DNA of 25,912 nt from RGIG3528 sp045640725 (GCA_045640725.1 JAZUFN010000063.1:1-25912), one strand, 5' to 3'; positions 1-7,419 are shown, counted from the first letter of the stretch. Program-made: numbers and translations. Notes: generated by a model from the sequence alone, not told the origin.

Positions 1-611
1 CAAGACTTAAGACCACGTATCTGGACAGACTTCTTATACACAGACCGGATGTACTGATGGATGCAGAGGAAGTGGCCCGTGCTATCAGGGAGCTTTTTGA
101 TAAGGGACTGATTTGCTCCTTCGGTGTATCCAATTTTTCCAGAAGTGAGATTGAGTACTTTCAGAGTGAGCTGGGTGAAATCAAAATCGCCTGCAATCAG
201 GTCCAGCTGGGTCTGGGCAATACCACTATGGTGGACCAGATTATGATGACCAATGTACCGGCCAAGATGGTCAGCAAAGAGGCTGACGACCTGCTTTTCT
301 TCCTGAAGAAGGAAAAAATACAGATTCAGTGCTGGAGTCCCTTCCAGATGGGATTTTTCGAGGGCTCCATCTTTGATGAGGGTAAGTATCCTGAAATCAA
401 TGCAGTACTTAAAAAGTATGCTGAGAAATATAATACCACCAAGTGCGCTATCGCTACCAAGTGGCTGTATATGATTGATAAAAATCTGCAGGTAGTAACA
501 GGTTCTGTCAGCGTAGAGCATCTCAAGGAGTCTATATACGCAGACGAAGTCGATATGACCAGAGAAGACTGGTATGCTCTGTATCAGGAAACCGGTAAGA
601 TGCTGCCATAG
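1..611 (+). CDS. Aldo/keto reductase, 3' part (5' end outside window)
   Basis: The frame is open from the window edge (first full codon at base 3), so only the C-terminal ~200 residues are present. The segment LDRLLIHRPD carries the catalytic histidine of the NADPH-dependent aldo/keto reductase TIM barrel. It is followed by the family's G-V-S-N-F strand (FGVSNFSRSE) and, near the end, TGSVSVEHLKE, the cofactor-binding region. The pattern resembles the YdhF/YcsN-like cytosolic oxidoreductases; the substrate cannot be told. The catalytic Asp, Tyr and Lys lie upstream of the window. An internal ATG at 57 sits inside the conserved barrel, so it is not the true start. The gene ends in TAG just before a bidirectional terminator. 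Confidence 0.9.
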   Translation, partial: RLKTTYLDRLLIHRPDVLMDAEEVARAIRELFDKGLICSFGVSNFSRSEIEYFQSELGEIKIACNQVQLGLGNTTMVDQIMMTNVPAKMVSKEADDLLFFLKKEKIQIQCWSPFQMGFFEGSIFDEGKYPEINAVLKKYAEKYNTTKCAIATKWLYMIDKNLQVVTGSVSVEHLKESIYADEVDMTREDWYALYQETGKMLP

Positions 612-620
612 CGTAATATA

Positions 621-654
621 AAATCACGGGGTAAGTGTGATACCCCGTGATTTT
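621..654. terminator. Bidirectional rho-independent terminator between convergent genes
   Basis: A 13-bp perfect stem (621-633 with 641-653; core CACGGGGTA/TACCCCGTG) has a 7-nt loop. It is followed by a T-run on the plus strand and by T-rich sequence on the minus strand. It lies between the aldo/keto reductase stop (611) and the stop of the minus-strand regulator (657), so it can serve both. Confidence 0.9.
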
Positions 655-656
655 TT

Positions 657-1946
657 CTATTGTATTTTCTTTTTCCCCAAAAATCCGATGATGGGAGTGG
701 TTACCAAAGCAATGATTAATATAACAGCTAACAGTGAACGAGTTAAGGAAAGTGTTCTCTGCGCTGTCAAAAATGCGCTTTGTGTACATACTGTGGCGCT
801 TAATTTGTCACCGTCATAGATGATGGAAATAATGTGAATATCGCTGTTATTTAATGAGAAGGTAGCGGCCAGGCTCTGATCGTGAGAGTTAAATATAAGG
901 TGTTTAGTGTTAAATTTAGCCTCATAGTGATACTCCATAACGTCTAAATCGCCCAGATAACCGGAATCACCGTTTTCTAAACTGTATTCGTAATAAATTG
1001 TGAAATTATTATCCAGATACAGCTCTACGTAATCCCTGTCCTGCGCATGGGAATTGGGATTGCGCTCTACATATTCTACAAAATCCTCAAGCTTCTCGAA
1101 TTTTTGCTTTTTTGCTGCATTGTAGATGTCAGAAGGGCCGATTATGAAGTTGGCATTTAAAATGACGAGTCCTACCAAAAGAAGTATTTCGATTACCATG
1201 GTGATAATTCTTCGAAGATTCTTCTTAATTATCTGGAGTACCAGAAAGGCTGCTGCCTCAATCACCAAAAATACGAGAATGTAGCTCAAATCACCATAGT
1301 CCATCAGTGTTGTAGTCATCAGTGTCATTGCTGCAAATACTATCACGCTTTCAATAATCCATGTGATTATGATGAATTTTCTCAGGATTTTCCCGGACTC
1401 GGTCTCGCAATCCTCAAAGGAGTAAATATAATTTTTGAATCTGAAGATCTCGATAATCGGGCTTATTGCAAACACGAGGGCAGAAACAACCACCAGAAAT
1501 TCAAAAACAGTTTCCATTATGCGGCCGGCTGTGGCTATATCGAATACGTATTTGCCATAGGCGAGTGCATATAATAAAAGAGAAGCCGCAAAAATGGCGG
1601 CACAGATGCCGACATTTTTAAACCATCTTAATTCCTGTTTTCTTAGGAGATTTTTAATCTGTTTTTCAGACTTTTTCTTATAAGCCTTCGCTTCGTTCTG
1701 AAGCTGCTCACTGCTTAAATCTCCCTCGCCGGAAGGCTTTTTTCCACCGCCTAAAAGTTCATCTGTGGTCACATTAAAGATTTCTGCAATAACAGGCAAA
1801 AGTGTGAGGTCGGGATAATTTTCATCTCTTTCCCATCTGCTTACAGCCTTGTTGGTTACTCCCAACTTGTCCGCCAGATCCTGCTGCGTCATTCCATTAG
1901 CTTTTCTTAATGCCAAGAGAAAGCTTCCAAAAGTTTTCTTTTCCAT
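657..1946 (-). CDS. Membrane-anchored XRE-family transcriptional regulator
   Basis: A 429-residue protein. Residues ~5-62 form a Cro/C1-type helix-turn-helix: the GMTQQDLADKLGVTNKAVSRWE segment spans helices 2-3, followed by NYPDLTLLPVIAEIF. A charged linker (~65-105) leads into about five hydrophobic segments (~110-135, 146-168, 190-213, 221-242, 247-270). A soluble, probably extracytoplasmic domain (~272-400) follows, then a last membrane helix (~405-425) and a KKK tail. DNA binding fused to a membrane domain suggests an envelope-sensing regulator, but the signal and targets are unknown. The start at 1946 is supported by AAGAGGA about 7 nt upstream. It is transcribed alone, convergent with the aldo/keto reductase. 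The residue ranges are estimates. Confidence 0.85.
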   Translation of the reverse strand: MEKKTFGSFLLALRKANGMTQQDLADKLGVTNKAVSRWERDENYPDLTLLPVIAEIFNVTTDELLGGGKKPSGEGDLSSEQLQNEAKAYKKKSEKQIKNLLRKQELRWFKNVGICAAIFAASLLLYALAYGKYVFDIATAGRIMETVFEFLVVVSALVFAISPIIEIFRFKNYIYSFEDCETESGKILRKFIIITWIIESVIVFAAMTLMTTTLMDYGDLSYILVFLVIEAAAFLVLQIIKKNLRRIITMVIEILLLVGLVILNANFIIGPSDIYNAAKKQKFEKLEDFVEYVERNPNSHAQDRDYVELYLDNNFTIYYEYSLENGDSGYLGDLDVMEYHYEAKFNTKHLIFNSHDQSLAATFSLNNSDIHIISIIYDGDKLSATVCTQSAFLTAQRTLSLTRSLLAVILIIALVTTPIIGFLGKKKIQ

Positions 1947-2001
1947 CGTATTTTCCTCTTATGTGTCCAAATTAACGCGTTTTTTGTTTGAGCTCGGTTG
2001 A

Positions 2002-2030
2002 ATTGTAGCCCTGCGAGATAAAAAAGTCTA
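2002..2030 (-). promoter_or_regulatory. Putative promoter of the XRE membrane regulator
   Basis: Read on the minus strand: TAGACT (2025-2030), a 17-nt spacer, then TACAAT (2002-2007), about 55 nt upstream of the ATG. The 7-bp inverted repeat AGCCCTG/CAGGGCT (about 2007-2085) frames this region and could be an operator, but that is weak. Confidence 0.5.
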
Positions 2031-2101
2031 TCCAGAGCAGCGAAAATTTGTCTCTCTATGCGAGAATTGGTGAATTTCAGGGCTTTTTACCTGATTTATG
2101 C

Positions 2102-2138
2102 AAAAAAACGGATAAAATGGCAAAAACCATTTTATCCG
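2102..2138 (-). terminator. Rho-independent terminator of araA
   Basis: On the minus strand a 12-bp perfect stem (2127-2138 with 2109-2120; CGGATAAAATGG and complement) with a 6-nt loop is followed by a run of seven T (complement of 2102-2108). It lies about 45 nt after the araA stop. Confidence 0.9.
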
Positions 2139-2182
2139 CTTTGGAAAATATGTCAACAGAAATCCTTTGACTTGTAAGAGAT

Positions 2183-3679
2183 TTATCTGAATACTACATT
2201 ACCCAGCATAAGGTCTTTCTTGAACTCACGGATGGTGGTGCTCTTGTCGATAATAACTGCCTCGATGCCCATAGCTGCAGCCCAGTCTGCCATCTGATCT
2301 GCTGTCAGGTCATAGGAGAAAGCTGTATGATGAGCGCCGCCTGCCAGGAGCCAAGCCTCTGTGCCTGTATAGAAGTCAGGCTGTGGTGTCCAGAAGTTGA
2401 TGGCTGTAGGAAGCTTTGGAAGAGGCTTCTCAACCTTCTTACAGTCAACATCCTGGATGATGAGACGGAAACGATTGCCCAGATCGATAAGGGATGTAGC
2501 GATACCCTTGCCTTCTTTGGACTGGAATACCAGACGGGCAGGATCCTCACGCTTACCCATTGAAAGTGGCTGGCACTTAATCTGGATAGGGCCGTCTGCT
2601 ATAGTAGGACAAATCTCCAGCATGTGAGCCTGGATGATGCCTTCTTTGCCCTTAACAAGATTGTATGTGTAGTCCTCCAGCATGGAAGTACCCTTGGCAT
2701 CCTTCATGCCTGCTGTCATAATCTTCATAAGACGAACCATGGCAGCTACCTTCCAGTCGCCCTCTGCGCCGAAGCCGTAACCCTTCTCCATCAGTCGCTG
2801 AATAGCAAGGCCGGGAAGCTGCTTAAGAGCACCCAGATCACCAAAGTGTGTAACGATAGCCTGGTAATTTTTATCTGTCAGGAATCTCTCAAAGCCCAGC
2901 TCGATCTGAGCCTGAACAGCAACATGCTTTTTGAACTCCTCTGGATCTCTACCCTCCAGGCAGATATCGTACTTATCGTAGTACTCATCTACCAAAGCAT
3001 TGGTATCGGAAGCGGATACAGCAGCAACAGCCTCTGCAATCTCATTAACAGGATAAGCATCAATCTCCCAACCGAACTTAAGCTGAGCTTCTACCTTGTC
3101 ACCTTCTGTAACGGCAACATTTCTCATATTATCTGCAATACGCATAACTCTGATATGGCTGGACTCAACAATACCGATAGCTGTACGCATCCAGGCAGCG
3201 ATCTCGTTCTGTACACGAGCATCCTGCCAATAGCCTACAACTACCTTTCTCTCGATACCCATACGGGAAAGAATGTGAGCATACTCACGGTCACCGTGTG
3301 CAGCCTGATTCTCATTCATGAAATCCATGTCCATTGTAGCGTAAGGAATCTCTTCATTGTACTGAGTGTGAAGGTGCATCAGAGGCTTTCTGTACTCCTG
3401 CAGGCCCAGAATCCAGCTCTTTGCAGGGGAGAAAGTGTGCATCCAGGTGATGACACCGGCACATGTCTCGTCATTATTGGCTTCGTTAAAAGTCTTTCTG
3501 ATAAGCTCATTGGTAATAAGTGTAGGCTTCCAAACTACTTCGTAGGGAAGAACGCCTGAAGCATTAAGAGCAGCTACAATCTCCTGAGAGTGAGCAGCTA
3601 CGTGAGAGAGACACTCGTCTCCGTAAAGGTCCTGAGAGCCTGTGCAGAACCAGAACTTGTAATTCTTAGTAAGTAACAT
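2183..3679 (-). CDS. araA: L-arabinose isomerase
   Basis: Cytosolic isomerase converting L-arabinose to L-ribulose, the first step of arabinose use. The 498 residues match the usual ~500. The Mn-binding/catalytic residues are visible: E306 in FGAEGDWK, E335 in SMLEDYTYN, H352 in AHMLEICP and the His pair in GGAHHTAFS (~450-451). These correspond to E306/E333/H350/H450 of the E. coli enzyme. The N-terminus (YKFWFCTGSQDLYG) is also typical. The start is placed at 3679, where AGGAGGAAAG lies upstream. An in-frame ATG at 3757 would add 26 atypical residues that run through the leader. No araB, araD or transporter of the pathway is adjacent, so this is a solitary araA with its own promoter and terminator. 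Confidence 0.97.
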   Translation of the reverse strand: MLLTKNYKFWFCTGSQDLYGDECLSHVAAHSQEIVAALNASGVLPYEVVWKPTLITNELIRKTFNEANNDETCAGVITWMHTFSPAKSWILGLQEYRKPLMHLHTQYNEEIPYATMDMDFMNENQAAHGDREYAHILSRMGIERKVVVGYWQDARVQNEIAAWMRTAIGIVESSHIRVMRIADNMRNVAVTEGDKVEAQLKFGWEIDAYPVNEIAEAVAAVSASDTNALVDEYYDKYDICLEGRDPEEFKKHVAVQAQIELGFERFLTDKNYQAIVTHFGDLGALKQLPGLAIQRLMEKGYGFGAEGDWKVAAMVRLMKIMTAGMKDAKGTSMLEDYTYNLVKGKEGIIQAHMLEICPTIADGPIQIKCQPLSMGKREDPARLVFQSKEGKGIATSLIDLGNRFRLIIQDVDCKKVEKPLPKLPTAINFWTPQPDFYTGTEAWLLAGGAHHTAFSYDLTADQMADWAAAMGIEAVIIDKSTTIREFKKDLMLGNVVFR

Positions 3680-3708
3680 AACCTTTCCTCCTGTATGGTT
3701 ATATGAAA

Positions 3709-3775
3709 TGTTAAGTGAAAACTTAAACATTTCGTTTATGCTTAAACTATTATACACCAGCTTTTAGTAAAATGC
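3709..3775 (-). promoter_or_regulatory. araA promoter and putative operator repeats
   Basis: On the minus strand a TATAAT -10 (3749-3754) is preceded 17 nt upstream by a weak -35 (TGGCAT, 3772-3777). Just downstream, over the expected transcription start and leader, GTTTAAG occurs twice (within about 3741-3747 and 3719-3725). The second copy forms an imperfect dyad with CTTAAC (3709-3725). Repeats placed over the initiation site suggest a repressor operator, plausibly for an AraR/LacI-type sugar regulator. No regulator gene is visible nearby. Confidence 0.5.
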
Positions 3776-3795
3776 CACAAAAAAATAGGGAAACC

Positions 3796-3823
3796 TTGCA
3801 AAAAATCGAAAATGAATTAAAAT
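3796..3823 (+). promoter_or_regulatory. Putative promoter of the signal peptidase gene
   Basis: TTGCAA (3796-3801), a 16-nt spacer and TAAAAT (3818-3823) lie about 50 nt upstream of the chosen ATG. They diverge from the araA promoter. Confidence 0.5.
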
Positions 3824-3875
3824 AGGAGAGAGGCGTTGTAGCCTGTTGATTATAATCTGGAAAAAGAGGGAAGAT

Positions 3876-4523
3876 ATGGCTGATAATTGGATGAATATAG
3901 ATAAAGACGAAAATATGGATACATTGAGACCTATGCCAGGGAATAGTGGCAATAAGGCTCCGCAGACAGGCTTGGACAAGGCCAAGTCGGTGTTAAAGGA
4001 AACATTAAGCTGGGCTATAGTAATAGTTATTGCTATAGCTCTGTCTTTGATAATAACCAAATATGTAATTTTTAAGGCTATAGTGCCTACTTCATCCATG
4101 GAGAAAACCATTATGACGGATGATAAGCTGGTGGGATGGAGGATTTTTAATAAGGTTCAAAGGGGAGATATCATTATTTTCCTTAATCCGGACAAGCCTG
4201 ATAACTACGAAGGAGAAAATAAATATCTGGTAAAACGTGTCATCGGTCTGCCGGGAGAAACACTGGAGATAGTGGATGGTGTCCTTTATATCAACAATAA
4301 AAAGCTGGACGAAGACTATCTGGCAGAGGAAATGTTAGGGTCTTACGGACCGTATCAGATACCTGACGGATGCTATTTTATGATGGGAGATAACAGAAAT
4401 CACTCAGCAGATGCCAGACTTTGGGAGAATAAGTATTTATCAAAAGATAAAATGGTGGCAAAAGTGCTTTTTAAATATTCACCAAAATTCAAGTGGTTCA
4501 GTAAAATCAAGTACAATTTGTAA
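3876..4523 (+). CDS. lepB: Signal peptidase I
   Basis: Type I leader peptidase (family S26) that cleaves signal peptides of exported proteins on the outer face of the membrane. The 215 residues comprise an acidic cytoplasmic N-terminus, one membrane helix (~45-68) and the catalytic domain. The nucleophile is Ser74 in VPTSSMEKT and the general base is Lys120 in LVKRVIGLPGETL. Box E is GDNRNHSADAR (~171-181), close to the consensus GDNRxNSxDSR with Ser-to-Ala near its end. The ATG at 3876 has GAGGGA about 4 nt upstream. An in-frame TTG at 3846 lacks a well-placed site and would add ten residues. The next gene follows after 48 nt, so co-transcription with the sugar carrier is possible. Confidence 0.93.
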   Translation: MADNWMNIDKDENMDTLRPMPGNSGNKAPQTGLDKAKSVLKETLSWAIVIVIAIALSLIITKYVIFKAIVPTSSMEKTIMTDDKLVGWRIFNKVQRGDIIIFLNPDKPDNYEGENKYLVKRVIGLPGETLEIVDGVLYINNKKLDEDYLAEEMLGSYGPYQIPDGCYFMMGDNRNHSADARLWENKYLSKDKMVAKVLFKYSPKFKWFSKIKYNL

Positions 4524-4571
4524 AATAGCCTTTTGGGAAGGCTGTAAATAGCAATATTAATGGGGGTTTAT

Positions 4572-6107
4572 ATGAAACTTGATTACAAGAAAACTATGTT
4601 TGTGGGCTTTGCATTTTTCCTTATCTGTCTGTTCTGGCAGGCTTACGATTCACTGATACCCAAGATTCTTACTGATAAATTTGGTATGAATCAGGCATGG
4701 TCAGGCTTTATTATGGCTCTGGATAATATCCTGGCCCTTTTCCTGCTCCCGTTATTTGGCGGTATCTCTGACAAATGCAAGTCCAGATTTGGTAAAAGAA
4801 CACCTTTTATTGTAGTTGGAACGGTGCTGGCCGCTATTCTTTTTGTACTCCTGTCTCTGGTGGATCTGGAGCAAAAAAATAATTTGTCGGCAGTAGCCAT
4901 AGACAATCCTTCTGCGCAGGAGACACTGTATAAGGCGGATTTGACTATCAGGACTCCTGATGGTGAGACTGTGAAAATCTCTGAAAAGTTTACCATGGAC
5001 CAGTTTGTGTCTATAGGTATGGAAGAGGAAATAGATGGTGTGACCAAAACCTCGGCCGACTATATTAATTATGTGGTTCCTGCTCGGCAGGTCTATGCTG
5101 CGGGAGTTACAAAAGAGCATCCTGCTTCCCTTGTAAAATTCATGATTATCCTGGTATTCGTACTGATTTCCATGTCAATATTCAGATCACCTGCCGTAGC
5201 TCTTATGCCTGATGTGACCATTAAGCCACTGAGATCTAAAGCCAATGCTGTAATCAATCTGATGGGAACCTTTGGCGGAGTTACTCTTTTGGTATTGGGG
5301 ACTGTTTTTGGTACAGGTAAAGCTGCCAATGCACTTATGTCTTATACTACTATCATGGGTGTTACATCCGCTATTATGATTATTTCCCTGCTTCTTTTCC
5401 TTTCCTATGTTCGTGAGCCCAAGATGGTAGCTCAGATGCATGATGAAGAAAAGAAATTCGGCCTGACAGATGAAAAAGAGGATGTAAACGGTGAAAGAAA
5501 GCTGACTAAAGAAGAGCGTGCTTCTCTTTTACTCATTTTGGCATCAGTAGTACTCTGGTATTTTGGTTATAACGCTGTCACATCAAAATATTCTGTGTAT
5601 GCAGGTACAGTACTTAATGTAGACTACAATCTCACATTAATGATAGCTCAGGTGGCTGCTATAATTTCTTACTTCCCTGTAGGTATTTTGTCTTCTAAGA
5701 TCGGCAGAAAAAAGACTATTCTTATGGGCGTTGTACTTTTGGCAGTAGCCTTTGGAACAGCATCCTTCCTGCGTGCAGGTGCTCCTGCAATGGTCATGAA
5801 TATTCTTTTCTCGGTAGCAGGTATCGGCTGGGCCTCGATTAATGTTAATTCCTACCCCATGGTAGTAGAGCTGGCCACTGGCGGTAATGTAGGTAAATAC
5901 ACAGGTTTCTACTATACAGCCAGCATGGCAGCACAGACTGTTACACCTATATTTTCAGGCCTTTTAATGGATGTGAAGATGACAACCCTTTTCCCATATG
6001 CTACGATATTTGTTGCTCTGGCATTTTTTACCATGCTGATGGTACGTCACGGAGACAACAAGCCTGAAGCAAAGGGCGTGCTGGAAAGCTTGGATGTGGA
6101 TGATTAA
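4572..6107 (+). CDS. MFS sugar transporter, SLC45/GPH-like, with a large extracellular insertion
   Basis: A 511-residue polytopic membrane protein of the major facilitator superfamily. GGISDKCKSRFGKRTPF is the cytoplasmic loop 2-3 signature. FRSPAVALMPD followed by RSKANAVINLMG in the TM4-TM5 region is typical of SLC45-type sucrose/disaccharide-proton symporters and related GPH carriers. Between TM3 and TM4 (~99-186) there is a hydrophilic, probably extracellular insertion of nearly 90 residues, where most relatives have a short loop. A cytoplasmic central loop (KEDVNGERKLTKEERA) separates the halves. The start at 4572 is preferred over 4560 because TGGGGG lies 5 nt upstream. The GDPD gene follows after 23 nt, implying an operon. 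The substrate is unproven; a glycoside is likely. Confidence 0.85.
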   Translation: MKLDYKKTMFVGFAFFLICLFWQAYDSLIPKILTDKFGMNQAWSGFIMALDNILALFLLPLFGGISDKCKSRFGKRTPFIVVGTVLAAILFVLLSLVDLEQKNNLSAVAIDNPSAQETLYKADLTIRTPDGETVKISEKFTMDQFVSIGMEEEIDGVTKTSADYINYVVPARQVYAAGVTKEHPASLVKFMIILVFVLISMSIFRSPAVALMPDVTIKPLRSKANAVINLMGTFGGVTLLVLGTVFGTGKAANALMSYTTIMGVTSAIMIISLLLFLSYVREPKMVAQMHDEEKKFGLTDEKEDVNGERKLTKEERASLLLILASVVLWYFGYNAVTSKYSVYAGTVLNVDYNLTLMIAQVAAIISYFPVGILSSKIGRKKTILMGVVLLAVAFGTASFLRAGAPAMVMNILFSVAGIGWASINVNSYPMVVELATGGNVGKYTGFYYTASMAAQTVTPIFSGLLMDVKMTTLFPYATIFVALAFFTMLMVRHGDNKPEAKGVLESLDVDD

Positions 6108-6130
6108 AATATAGGATTTATGGGGATATT

Positions 6131-6949
6131 ATGGGTATACTTATTATTATAGTTGTTATTTTAGTAGCATATCTTTACCTGATAGCTCCTGCTACGGGCA
6201 GAAAAGAAATGCGGACTCCTTTTCTAAAGCATCATTATGCCCACAGGGGGCTACATGACAATACCACTCCCGAGGCTCCGGAGAATACCATACCGGCTTT
6301 CAGAAAGGCAGTGGAACAGGGCTATGGCATAGAGCTGGACGTGCAGCTGACCAAAGATGACCAGGTTGTGGTTTTTCATGATGACGACTTGAAAAGACTT
6401 TGTGGAGTGGATGCTCCGGTTATATCAAAGACCTATGAGGAACTCCGGGAGTTGAACATTCTGGGCTCAGACAACAAGATCCCTTTATTTTCCGATGTGT
6501 TGCAGATTATAGATGGTAAAGTGCCTCTCTGCATGGAAATAAAGATGATAAATTCAAATACTCATGTATGTGAGAAGGCCAATGAGATACTGAAGGATTA
6601 CAAGGGCATTTATTGTATGGAATCCTTCCATCCTTTTGCAGTAAGATGGTACAGAAAAAATCGCCCGGATATCCTTCGCGGCCAGTTGTCAGCTAATTTT
6701 TCCGTAGAAGAGGGCAGGTCAGAGGGACTGGATAAATGGGCAGTGCATCACCTTCTTTTTAACCATATCTGTAAACCGGATTTTATATCCTTTTCGGATA
6801 AAAATCCCAATACTGTATCCAGATGGCTGGTGAGAAGGGTATTCGGAGGACTTCAGTTTGCCTGGACCATAAAGAGCCAGGAGGCTATGGATAAAGTAAA
6901 GGATAAATTTGATTTATTTATATTTGAGCAATTTATACCAAGAGAATAG
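6131..6949 (+). CDS. Membrane-anchored glycerophosphodiester phosphodiesterase family protein
   Basis: The 272-residue protein starts with one hydrophobic anchor (~2-20), followed by a GDPD TIM barrel that hydrolyses glycerophosphodiesters to glycerol-3-phosphate and an alcohol. Visible catalytic or metal residues are H38-R39 (AHRGLHDN), E51 (APENT), E68 and D70 (GIELDVQL), H83 (VVFHDDDL), and E136 and K138 (CMEIKM). The start at 6131 has GGGGA 4 nt upstream. It follows the MFS gene by 23 nt, so the two are probably co-transcribed. The active site probably lies outside or at the membrane, judging only from the N-terminal helix. Confidence 0.9.
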   Translation: MGILIIIVVILVAYLYLIAPATGRKEMRTPFLKHHYAHRGLHDNTTPEAPENTIPAFRKAVEQGYGIELDVQLTKDDQVVVFHDDDLKRLCGVDAPVISKTYEELRELNILGSDNKIPLFSDVLQIIDGKVPLCMEIKMINSNTHVCEKANEILKDYKGIYCMESFHPFAVRWYRKNRPDILRGQLSANFSVEEGRSEGLDKWAVHHLLFNHICKPDFISFSDKNPNTVSRWLVRRVFGGLQFAWTIKSQEAMDKVKDKFDLFIFEQFIPRE

Positions 6950-6965
6950 AAATGAGGGACAAGAA

Positions 6966-7114
6966 ATGCGAAAAGATACGGATACCCTTATTAACGAAAT
7001 AAAGAACAGCAATAATATAGATACATATTTCAAAAAAATGAGGATAATCTGGACAATATGTCCTTATCCTCTTATCTGACCGATATGTTAAAAAGGTATT
7101 CATTGACAACTTAA
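6966..7114 (+). pseudogene. Truncated, frameshifted N-terminus of a helix-turn-helix regulator
   Basis: Sixteen nt after the GDPD stop, an ATG with a good site (GAGGG) opens a 37-codon frame starting MRKDTDTLINEIKNSNNID and ending at TGA 7077. At a run of seven A (7032-7038), switching to the other frame restores KNEDNLDNMSLSSYLTDMLK RYSLTT, ending at TAA 7112. The joined ~49-residue product resembles the N-terminus of small Lachnospiraceae HTH proteins, which continue into a DNA-binding domain. Here the rest is absent and a terminator follows at once. I read it as a decayed gene with a one-base deletion in the A-run plus a 3' deletion. Family assignment is from memory; the frame switch is directly visible. 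Confidence 0.55.
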
Positions 7115-7115
7115 A

Positions 7116-7156
7116 AACAGCGGTGGTAGGAGTGCACCTGCCATCGCTGTTTTTTT
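7116..7156. terminator. Rho-independent terminator
   Basis: A 15-bp stem (7116-7130 with 7137-7151; core ACAGCGGTGG) with two G-U pairs and a 6-nt loop is followed by T's on the plus strand. On the minus strand the hairpin is followed by TTTTTAA, so it may also end transcripts from the relic gene at 7170-7214. Confidence 0.9.
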
Positions 7157-7169
7157 CTTCGTTTGTTTG

Positions 7170-7214
7170 TTATTCTGCTTTGCAGGAAAAAGACTGAGTG
7201 TAATTAACGTCCAT
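7170..7214 (-). pseudogene. Collapsed relic of a paralogue of the gene at 9701-10444
   Basis: The minus strand reads MDVNYTQSFSCKAE and stop. The first six residues equal the N-terminus, and QSFSxKAE the C-terminal segment, of the 247-residue protein at 9701-10444. On the DNA, 7201-7217 is identical to 10431-10447, and 7184-7205 is identical to 9754-9775. The junction lies in GTGTAATT, a sequence present at both ends of the intact gene. This fits deletion of the gene body between short direct repeats. The GGAAAGG ribosome site before the ATG and the upstream promoter are preserved. It could still make a 14-residue peptide, but a relic is the simpler reading. Confidence 0.75.
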
Positions 7215-7287
7215 GTTGTGTCCTTTCCGGCATTTGCATGTGATTACGTCAGTGTAATATGGCTGGATATACCTGCTCCTGCCACTA

Positions 7288-7314
7288 TTATTGGCATTAT
7301 ATCTCAAAACTTTA
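7288..7314 (-). promoter_or_regulatory. Sigma-28 (SigD/FliA) type promoter of the relic gene
   Basis: On the minus strand TAAAGTTT (7307-7314), an 11-nt spacer and GCCAATAA (7288-7295). The enterobacterial FliA consensus is TAAAGTTT-N11-GCCGATAA, so only one base differs. The flanks also match the promoter at 10544-10570. Confidence 0.75.
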
Positions 7315-7347
7315 GCTTTTCAAATCAAATTGTTTTAAAAAAGGATA

Positions 7348-7376
7348 TTGACAAAAGTGGTCTAACGCGTTAGTAT
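7348..7376 (+). promoter_or_regulatory. blaI-blaR1 promoter
   Basis: TTGACA (7348-7353), a 17-nt spacer and TAGTAT (7371-7376), about 45 nt before the blaI start. The first operator palindrome occupies the spacer and the edge of the -10 box. Confidence 0.8.
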
Positions 7377-7400
7377 AAAATCGTACTAATGCATTAGACC
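7359..7400. promoter_or_regulatory. Double palindromic operator, probably bound by the BlaI-like repressor
   Basis: Two perfect 12-bp palindromes, CTAACGCGTTAG (7362-7373) and CTAATGCATTAG (7386-7397), have centres 24 bp apart. They sit inside one larger inverted repeat (7359-7375 versus 7384-7400). One covers the -35/-10 spacer and the other the start of transcription. This is the arrangement expected for BlaI/MecI-type repressors binding as two dimers. That the adjacent gene product binds here is an inference from position. Confidence 0.8.
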
Positions 7401-7419
7401 GATACAGGGGGGAGACAAA

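Noticed and set aside
2624..3559. 311-codon open frame on the plus strand opposite araA
   Set aside because: It is a mirror of a highly conserved enzyme gene, has no ribosome site and no recognisable protein features.
4526..4545. Small hairpin AGCCTT/AAGGCT between the signal peptidase and MFS genes as a terminator
   Set aside because: Only six base pairs and no T-run; read-through is more likely.
7167..7373. 68-codon plus-strand frame before blaI
   Set aside because: It runs across the relic gene, the sigma-28 promoter and the blaI promoter, and its start has no ribosome site.
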